From: Bacteroidota bacterium | Lineage (GTDB): Bacteria > Bacteroidota > Bacteroidia > NS11-12g > UBA955 | Length of the DNA: 12,871 nt | Direction of reading: 5' to 3' | Assembly (NCBI GenBank): GCA_947460045.1 | Contig: CANHGC010000014.1 | Coordinates: 1 to 12,871, forward strand | Shown here: positions 7,628 through 12,871 of the stretch, one piece after another | Layout: every line of letters starts with the position of its first letter | Position numbering within the stretch: the stretch's first letter is position 1 | Notes under the pieces: generated by a model | Databases searched by the model: none | What the model saw: only the letters and a program-made list of their open reading frames with translations | Told to the model about the DNA's origin: nothing | Position numbers and translations under genes: made by a program

Positions 7628-8863
7628 TCACAAAGCGTGACCCATCTTTATTTTTTTGGTATCTAAATACTTCGCGTTGTGGGGATTTGGCTCCGTTTGC
7701 AATGGCACATTCTCCACAATCTCCAATCCATAGCCAATCAAACCCGTACGCTTTTTGGGATTGTTGCTAATCAATCGCATCTTCTTGATCCCCAAATCAC
7801 GAATGATCTGAGCACCCACACCGTAATCCCTTTCGTCCATGTTGAAGCCCAATTGCAAATTCGCTTCCACCGTATCCAAACCCTGCTCCTGCAACTTATA
7901 AGCCCTCAATTTATTCAACAATCCAATGCCCCTGCCCTCCTGATTCATATACACAATCACCCCTTTTCCTTCCGATTCAATCAGTTGCATCGCCTTCTGC
8001 AATTGCTCACCACAATCACACCTGCAACTGCCAAAAATATCGCCCGTTAAACAACTGCTGTGAACCCTCACCATCACAGCATCCTCCTCCGTCCACTGGC
8101 CCTTGATCAACGCCAAATGCTCCTGCCCACTGTCTTTCTGACGGTAAGCAATCAAATCAAAATCGCCCCACTTCGTTGGCATCTGAACCGATATTTCACG
8201 CTGTATCAACGATTCATGCTTCAAGCGATAAGCAATCAAATCCTCAATCGATATGATTTTCAAACCCAACTCTTTGGCAATCACCATCAAATCTGGCAAC
8301 CTCGCCATCTCCCCATCCTCTTTCAATATCTCTACGATGCAACCCGCCGGCTCAAAACCCGCCATCACCGCCAAATCCACCGCCGCTTCGGTATGACCCG
8401 CCCTGCGCAACACCCCGCCACTCTTTGCAATCAAAGGAAAAATATGACCCGGCTTACCCAACTCCTCCGCCCGAATATTGGGATCAATCAATGCCTGAAT
8501 GGTTTTGCTTCTGTCCGATGCGCTAATCCCCGTTGTGCAACCATGTCCCAACAGATCCACACTCACCGTAAACGCCGTTTCATGGGTGGCCGTGTTCTTG
8601 TTCACCATCATCTCAATGCCCAACGCCTGACAGCGTTCCTCCAACATCGGAACACAAATCAATCCGCGGCCTTTCGTTGCCATGAAATTCACCAATTCGG
8701 GCGTCATGTTTCGTGCAGCCGTGAGAAAATCGCCCTCGTTCTCCCGATTTTCATCGTCAACCACTACCACAACCCTTCCCGCCTTGATTTCAGCAATGGC
8801 TTCTTCGATTGTATTCAGTCTAACCGACATATTTTCTGGGTTACTTTCATTGGGATTCAACAT
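7628..8863 (-). CDS. ribBA: Bifunctional 3,4-dihydroxy-2-butanone-4-phosphate synthase / GTP cyclohydrolase II
   Basis: This 411-residue enzyme supplies both riboflavin precursors: the N-terminal RibB half converts ribulose 5-phosphate to dihydroxybutanone phosphate and the C-terminal RibA half opens GTP. RibB (about 12-215) shows [11 protein letters not shown] (36-46, acidic metal-binding residues), [12 protein letters not shown] (62-73), [15 protein letters not shown] (107-121) and [14 protein letters not shown] (153-166). RibA (about 220-411) shows the zinc ligands Cys271, Cys282 and Cys284 in [15 protein letters not shown], then [15 protein letters not shown] (308-322), DTVEAN (330-335) and [13 protein letters not shown] (367-379). 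Both halves keep their catalytic signatures, so neither looks decayed. The ATG at 8863 lies 7 bases after a -7 box. The in-frame ATG at 8830 gives the opening [12 protein letters not shown], closer to homologues, and may be the true start. Length is normal. The flavin reductase gene follows 39 bases downstream. Confidence 0.97.
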   Translation of the reverse strand: MLNPNESNPENMSVRLNTIEEAIAEIKAGRVVVVVDDENRENEGDFLTAARNMTPELVNFMATKGRGLICVPMLEERCQALGIEMMVNKNTATHETAFTVSVDLLGHGCTTGISASDRSKTIQALIDPNIRAEELGKPGHIFPLIAKSGGVLRRAGHTEAAVDLAVMAGFEPAGCIVEILKEDGEMARLPDLMVIAKELGLKIISIEDLIAYRLKHESLIQREISVQMPTKWGDFDLIAYRQKDSGQEHLALIKGQWTEEDAVMVRVHSSCLTGDIFGSCRCDCGEQLQKAMQLIESEGKGVIVYMNQEGRGIGLLNKLRAYKLQEQGLDTVEANLQLGFNMDERDYGVGAQIIRDLGIKKMRLISNNPKKRTGLIGYGLEIVENVPLQTEPNPHNAKYLDTKKIKMGHAL

Positions 8864-8870
8864 GCGTTTA

Positions 8871-8878
8871 CAAATTTA
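8871..8878 (-). promoter_or_regulatory. Putative promoter -7 box for ribBA
   Basis: On the minus strand this is TAAATTTG, a full match to TAnnTTTG. TTG triplets lie 16 and 21 bases upstream, bracketing the usual -33 spacing. It would start transcription about 0-5 bases before the ATG at 8863, or about 35 bases before the alternative ATG at 8830. No room or motif for an FMN riboswitch is present. Confidence 0.55.
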
Positions 8879-8924
8879 TGGAGGATTGTGTCTTCAAAAC
8901 AATTAGAATCCGTGAATGTTATTT

Positions 8925-8932
8925 TAATATTG
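8925..8932 (+). promoter_or_regulatory. Possible -7 box for the Gre-like gene
   Basis: TAATATTG differs by one base from TAnnTTTG and lies 11 bases before the ATG at 8944. No TTG is found at the -33 distance. It is divergent from the ribBA box, inside the 80-base gap. Confidence 0.3.
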
Positions 8933-8943
8933 AATTAACATTC

Positions 8944-9405
8944 ATGCTACCCCTCAAAAACGATATCAAAAACCTATGCTTGGCCCATGTTGATGCGATG
9001 ATCCACGAGTACGAAAGTACCGTATCGGAACTCCAAAAAGGCATGTTTGAAGAAACCAAAAGTTCTGCTGGCGACAAATACGAAACATCTCGAACCCAAT
9101 TTCAAAGAGAAATCGAACGCCTCAAAACCCAAATTTCACAAGTCAATACCACCAAAGCCATATTGCTATCGCTCAACAATACCCCCTCCATTACAGTGGG
9201 CGAAGGGTCTCTGCTCTCGGTAACGGTGAACGCAAATCCGTTGAACATCTACATCGCAGCAGCTTTGGGCGTCATGAAATACAACAACATGCCCTTTCAA
9301 GTGATTAGCATCCAATCACCACTGGGCGCCGCGTTGCGCGGACACAAAACGGGCGACAGCATCACATTCAATCAGAAGAAATACACCATCACGGAGCTGG
9401 CCTAA
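8944..9405 (+). CDS. Short GreA/GreB-like transcription factor (often labelled 3-oxoacyl-ACP synthase)
   Basis: This 153-residue protein has the two-part layout of GreA. An N-terminal helical hairpin spans about 1-75. Its tip carries SSAGDKYETSR (40-50), where acidic residues Asp44 and Glu47 could reach through the RNA polymerase secondary channel as the GreA tip does. A C-terminal FKBP-like domain (about 85-153) ends with ISIQSPLGAALRGHKTGD (121-138), matching the Gre signature S-P-L-G-x-A-L-x-G. It is slightly shorter than classical GreA (about 158). Bacteroidota homologues are frequently annotated as 3-oxoacyl-ACP synthase, but no ketosynthase catalytic residues are present. The frame is open back to an ATG at 8878, but those 22 residues lack family likeness and overlap the ribBA promoter region, so the ATG at 8944 is preferred. 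Its effect on transcription (cleavage, pausing or another role) is not known from sequence. Confidence 0.85.
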   Translation: MLPLKNDIKNLCLAHVDAMIHEYESTVSELQKGMFEETKSSAGDKYETSRTQFQREIERLKTQISQVNTTKAILLSLNNTPSITVGEGSLLSVTVNANPLNIYIAAALGVMKYNNMPFQVISIQSPLGAALRGHKTGDSITFNQKKYTITELA

Positions 9406-9422
9406 TCGCCAATCCGTTTCAA

Positions 9423-11468
9423 TTAAGATTCCAGTAAATCGCGCAGTGCCGCCTCTACTTTATCGGCATTCGGCAACATCACCGCTTCCATAGCAGCATT
9501 CAAAGGCACCGCAGGCACATCGGCACTTCCCATGGTTTTGATGGGCGCATCCAAATACCTGAAACACACTTGCGATATTCTGCCCGCCAAAGCCTCAGCA
9601 AAACTGTTTCTTAGCGTTTCCTCCGTTAAAATCAACACCTTTCCGTGCTTTTTGGTTAACGATACGATGGCTTCTTCGTCGTAAGGCGCCAACGTCCGCA
9701 AATCCAACACCTCCACCTGTCCGGGAAGATTTTTTGCGGCATTCATCGCCCAATAAACACCCATACCATAAGTAACAACACCCACAGATTCCCCGCGATC
9801 CACCGCCTCTTCGCTAGATTGCAACGCCACCCTGGCTTTACCAAAGGGCACCAAATAATCCTCATCGGGCTCCACCGTTTTGGCGGCATCTGTTCCCGGA
9901 ACCTTGCTCCAGTACAAACCTTTGTGCTCAAACATCACCACCGGATTGGGGTCGTAATAGGCCGATTTCATCAAACCTTTCATGTCCGCCGCATTGCTCG
10001 GATAAGCGATTTTGATTCCCTTGATGGGCAACAACGAACTCTCCACCGTACCACTGTGGTAAGGTCCACCCCCGCCATAAGCGCCCGTTGGAACACGAAT
10101 CACGCTGGCAACTGGGAATTTCCCCATACTCAAATAAGTACTCTTGCTCAGCTCCGTCACCAACTGATTTACGCCGGGCCAGATATAATCAGCAAATTGA
10201 ATTTCTACAATCGGTTTTGCACCCACCGCACTCATTCCCGCCGTACTTCCAACGATGTATGCCTCTTGGATGGGCGTATTAAACACCCGATTCTTCCCAT
10301 ATTTATCCGCCAAAGTAGCCGCTTCCCTGAAAACACCACCCAGTCGATGCCCAACGTCTTGTCCGTACAACAACGCCTCAGGGTGCTTTCTCAAAATCTC
10401 ATCCACCGCATGCAATGCCGCATCCACCATCATCACCACTTCAGCGCCTTCGGGCGATCGCTCGCCGGTCTCATCAACTACATCGGTTGGCGCCAAAATA
10501 TGATCCATTAAGGTTTCTGGCTTTGGATCTTCCGCCGCTTTTGCCTTTTCGAAATCATTAAAAACCCTTTGCTCAGCCGCCAAACGAACCACTTCCAAAG
10601 ACTCCTCCGTTTCTCCCAAGGTTAACAACAACTCCTTCATCCGCGGCAATGGATCCAAACGCATTTGCTTCTCCAAATCGTCTCTATACCACTCACTGCG
10701 AACACCGCTGGTGTGATGGCCCAACAAAGGCACCTTCACATGCACCAACATCGGAGCCCGCTCATTTCTCACATATTCAATGGCCTTGGCCATTTCATCG
10801 TAACATTGTACAAAATCACTGCCGTTGATTCTCACCCTGCGCATGCCCTTGAATCCCAAAGCATAATCAAACGCATCCATCGCTCGCATCTCATCGCCAC
10901 TGGCCGATATACCCCAATCGTTGTCCTGTATCAAATACAAAATGGGCAACTTGTGCAATACCGCCATCTGAAACGCCTCGGCAACCTCCCCCTCAGTCAC
11001 AGAACCATCGCCCAAAGAACACAACACAATGGGTTTTTCAGCGCTGGTAATCAAATCCTGACTTTCCAAATATTTGATGCCATGCGCCGCACCCGTAGCC
11101 GGAATGGTTTGCATCCCAGTAGCAGAACTTTGGTGTGGCATTTTTACCACATCCGCGCGGTTCAACGAAGGGTGTGAATAGTATGTCCGTCCACCACTGA
11201 AGGGATCCTCCGCCTTCGCCAACAACTGCAACATCAACTCATAAGGCTGCATGCCCATCGCCAACAACATCGATTCGTCGCGATAATATGGATATGCATA
11301 ATCAATGGTTTTTAAGTGCATTGAGGTGGCAATCTGTATCGCCTCATGTCCCTTAGAAGTGCTGTGAACGTACTTCGTAATTGAACGATTTTCCTCGTAA
11401 ATGCTGGCCATCGCACGGGCTGTACCAATCAACTCCCAAGCCTTCAGCAGTGTTTCCTTACCTACCAT
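9423..11468 (-). CDS. Fused E1 alpha-beta subunit of a 2-oxo acid dehydrogenase complex, branched-chain type
   Basis: This 681-residue thiamine-diphosphate enzyme joins in one chain the E1 alpha and beta subunits that are separate in most bacteria. It decarboxylates a 2-oxo acid and passes the acyl group to the lipoyl arm of E2. Alpha part (about 1-320): the thiamine-diphosphate motif GDGSVTEGE (153-161) ending at Asn183 in QDNDWGIS, and PLLGHHTSGVRSEWYR (247-262), resembling the GHHSTS loop of branched-chain E1. Beta part (about 345-681): YGQDVGHRLGGVFRE and GGGGPYHSG, also closer to branched-chain than to pyruvate E1. Length fits a complete fusion. The frame is open to an ATG at 11519, but the first 17 residues of that version have no family character and cover a -7-like box, so 11468 (MVGKETLLKAW) is preferred. 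No E2 or E3 gene is adjacent. The true substrate is inferred, not shown. Confidence 0.93.
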   Translation of the reverse strand: MVGKETLLKAWELIGTARAMASIYEENRSITKYVHSTSKGHEAIQIATSMHLKTIDYAYPYYRDESMLLAMGMQPYELMLQLLAKAEDPFSGGRTYYSHPSLNRADVVKMPHQSSATGMQTIPATGAAHGIKYLESQDLITSAEKPIVLCSLGDGSVTEGEVAEAFQMAVLHKLPILYLIQDNDWGISASGDEMRAMDAFDYALGFKGMRRVRINGSDFVQCYDEMAKAIEYVRNERAPMLVHVKVPLLGHHTSGVRSEWYRDDLEKQMRLDPLPRMKELLLTLGETEESLEVVRLAAEQRVFNDFEKAKAAEDPKPETLMDHILAPTDVVDETGERSPEGAEVVMMVDAALHAVDEILRKHPEALLYGQDVGHRLGGVFREAATLADKYGKNRVFNTPIQEAYIVGSTAGMSAVGAKPIVEIQFADYIWPGVNQLVTELSKSTYLSMGKFPVASVIRVPTGAYGGGGPYHSGTVESSLLPIKGIKIAYPSNAADMKGLMKSAYYDPNPVVMFEHKGLYWSKVPGTDAAKTVEPDEDYLVPFGKARVALQSSEEAVDRGESVGVVTYGMGVYWAMNAAKNLPGQVEVLDLRTLAPYDEEAIVSLTKKHGKVLILTEETLRNSFAEALAGRISQVCFRYLDAPIKTMGSADVPAVPLNAAMEAVMLPNADKVEAALRDLLES

Positions 11469-11477
11469 AATATAGTG

Positions 11478-11485
11478 CAAGTTTA
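11478..11485 (-). promoter_or_regulatory. Possible -7 box for the fused E1 gene
   Basis: On the minus strand this reads TAAACTTG, one mismatch from TAnnTTTG, 9 bases before the preferred ATG at 11468. A second near-match, GAATTTTG, lies just upstream (11495-11488). No clear -33 TTG accompanies either. If used, it rules out the upstream ATG at 11519. Confidence 0.3.
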
Positions 11486-11529
11486 CGCAAAATTCACCGC
11501 TAGTTATTGGTAGTTTCATGCATTTTGTA

Positions 11530-11558
11530 TTGAGATTTTGAAAACTTTCCTATCTTGC
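11530..11558 (+). promoter_or_regulatory. Possible promoter for the TonB-dependent receptor gene
   Basis: TTG at 11530-11532 is followed after 18 bases by TATCTTGC at 11551-11558, an imperfect -7 box one T short of TAnnTTTG. The spacing suits the Bacteroidota -33/-7 arrangement. It leaves a leader of about 20-25 bases to the ATG at 11585. Confidence 0.4.
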
Positions 11559-11584
11559 AACCCATTGACAAGCAATTATTGCCT

Positions 11585-12871
11585 ATGAAATCACGCTTAT
11601 TACTTGGAATTGTCCTGTTTTTTTCGTATATTCAACTGAGTGCGCAGGGGGTAACCAAAGACACCACCGCACCCAATAACACCGAGAAAATAGGTGAAGT
11701 TACCATCAAACAAAATCGCCTCAAAGAGAAGCTCAAAGAATCGCCCCTCACTGTGGAAAGTATGGGCGCACAGAGCATTCGCGAAACACCAGCCTCCGAT
11801 TTTTACGAAGCCCTCGGCCACCTAAAAGGGGTTGACGTGACCAGCGCCAGCCTCGGTTTCAGAATTGTAAACACCCGCGGCTTCAATAGTACCAGCCCAG
11901 TAAGAACGCTGCAAGTCATCGATGGGGTGGATAACCAATCGCCCGGTCTCAACTTCTCCCTTGGCAACTTCCTCGGCGCCAGCGAACTCGACGTTATCAA
12001 CCAAGAAATCGTAGTGGGTGCCTCCAGTGCCTATTACGGCCCCGGTGCCTTCAATGGTGTGATCTCAATGACCACCAAAGACCCCTTCAAATACCAAGGA
12101 CTGCAAGTAAAACAAAAAGTGGGCGAGCGCAGACTCACCGAAACCGCTGTGAGATTTGCCAAAGCCTTTGGAAAAGCCGGACAAGAAAAGTGGGCGATGA
12201 AAGCCAACCTATTTTACATGCAAGCCTACGATTGGGAAGCCGATAACATGGATGCCGTAAAATCAGGCTCAGCCCTAGACAGCGTCAACAATTTCTTCAA
12301 CCCCGGCGGCTACGATGCCGTGAATCGCTACGGAGATGAAATTCTCAGACCCGGCGAAAACGATGCCACCGCCCGATCCCAAAAATGGGATTACCCCGGT
12401 TTGATGCGGTTCCACCGACAAGGCTATGAAGAAAAAGACATCGTAGATTACAATACCTACAACTTCAAAACTTCCTTCATGACCGCCTACAGGCCCAAGC
12501 CCACCGGGATGCGTCAGTTCGAATACCAAGTCAATTACGGCATGGGCACCACCGTGTATCAAGGCGATAACCGCTACAGCCTGCGCGATATCAAGTTTTT
12601 ACAAAATCGATTGGAGTACAAAGACAAAAACGGATTCCTGCGTGTATACGCTACCCACGAAGACGCGGGTAGAACTTACGACGCTGTTTTCACGGCCTTG
12701 CTCATGCAAAAAGCGGCCAAACGCGACGATTTGTGGGGCGGTGATTACTACTCACTCTGGAAAAGTCAGTTCGTACCCAAATTGAAAAAACTTCCCGGCT
12801 ACCCAACCGGAGATTGGTTTTCAAACCCAAATTGGTTCACTGAACTCGATGCCCTAATGGCAAACAACCAA
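11585..12871 (+). CDS. TonB-dependent outer-membrane receptor (3' end beyond window)
   Basis: The 429 visible codons form the N-terminal part of a TonB-dependent receptor, an outer-membrane barrel that imports a ligand using energy passed from TonB. A signal peptide (1-21, hydrophobic LLLGIVLFFSYI, cleavage likely after SAQ) is followed by EVTIKQNRLKEKLKESP (38-54), a TonB-box-like start. The plug domain (about 50-170) contains DFYEALGHLKGVDV, NTRGFNS, VIDGVDNQSPG and SSAYYGPGAFNGVISMTTKDPF, all typical. From about 170 the beta-barrel begins and continues past the right edge. There is no CarboxypepD_reg-like N-terminal extension, so it is not a SusC-type receptor in layout. It diverges from the fused E1 gene across 116 bases. 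The ligand cannot be told. Translation was followed by hand and stays open to the last base. Confidence 0.93.
   Translation, partial: MKSRLLLGIVLFFSYIQLSAQGVTKDTTAPNNTEKIGEVTIKQNRLKEKLKESPLTVESMGAQSIRETPASDFYEALGHLKGVDVTSASLGFRIVNTRGFNSTSPVRTLQVIDGVDNQSPGLNFSLGNFLGASELDVINQEIVVGASSAYYGPGAFNGVISMTTKDPFKYQGLQVKQKVGERRLTETAVRFAKAFGKAGQEKWAMKANLFYMQAYDWEADNMDAVKSGSALDSVNNFFNPGGYDAVNRYGDEILRPGENDATARSQKWDYPGLMRFHRQGYEEKDIVDYNTYNFKTSFMTAYRPKPTGMRQFEYQVNYGMGTTVYQGDNRYSLRDIKFLQNRLEYKDKNGFLRVYATHEDAGRTYDAVFTALLMQKAAKRDDLWGGDYYSLWKSQFVPKLKKLPGYPTGDWFSNPNWFTELDALMANNQ

Noticed and set aside
8060..8938. A 292-codon open frame on the plus strand opposite ribBA
   Set aside because: It lies antisense to a well-supported gene. 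Its His/Gln/Arg-rich translation resembles no family, and it is explained by base bias at third codon positions.
8878..8943. An upstream start for the Gre-like gene adding 22 residues
   Set aside because: The extra residues do not fit the family. The ATG overlaps the ribBA -7 box, and a -7-like box lies inside this stretch.
8864..8943. An FMN riboswitch before ribBA
   Set aside because: The gap is only 80 bases shared by two divergent genes and holds none of the conserved RFN element helices; a -7 box lies almost at the start codon.
9819..10511. A 230-codon open frame on the plus strand inside the fused E1 gene
   Set aside because: It is antisense to conserved E1 sequence, with a His/Arg-rich translation typical of shadow frames.
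11469..11519. An upstream start for the fused E1 gene adding 17 residues
   Set aside because: The extension has no family likeness and covers the only -7-like boxes in front of the gene.

Overview
The window looks like ordinary chromosomal DNA from a member of the phylum Bacteroidota. The evidence is the gene content: a long DUF2723 membrane protein, a fused E1 alpha-beta 2-oxo acid dehydrogenase, a short GreA-like factor with a GDKYET tip, a bifunctional RibBA and a TonB-dependent receptor. Bacteroidota-type -7 boxes (consensus TAnnTTTG) also lie in several intergenic gaps. A genus cannot be named from what is visible. Coding density is very high, no gene-free stretch exceeds about 120 bases, and no RNA gene, insertion sequence, CRISPR array or prophage gene was seen.

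Layout. From 1 to 6176 four genes run leftwards on the minus strand in the order gltX, DUF2723 membrane protein, rlmB, DegT-family aminotransferase (cut by the left edge), with gaps of 64, 47 and 41 bases. A short rightward gene, a GatB/YqeY-domain protein (6209-6655), diverges from gltX across only 32 bases. It converges on a leftward pair, ribBA then a flavin-reductase-family protein (8863-6692, 39 bases apart). A rightward gre-like gene (8944-9405) diverges from ribBA and converges, 17 bases away, on a long leftward fused E1 gene (11468-9423). A rightward TonB-dependent receptor (from 11585) diverges from that gene and runs off the right edge.

How the genes relate. Most are housekeeping: glutamyl-tRNA charging (gltX), 23S rRNA 2'-O-methylation (rlmB), flavin precursor synthesis (ribBA) beside a flavin-binding protein, and oxidative decarboxylation of branched-chain or similar 2-oxo acids (E1). 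The DUF2723 protein and the DegT aminotransferase hint at glycan or glycoprotein work at the cell envelope, but they are not obviously one pathway.

No new multi-gene system is evident. The observations most worth a second look are the recurring -7-like boxes placed only 4-11 bases before start codons (suggesting very short or absent leaders), the near-symmetric back-to-back promoter between gltX and the YqeY gene, the DUF2723/TMEM260-like putative glycosyltransferase, the minimal Gre-like factor, and a perfect GC hairpin just before rlmB.
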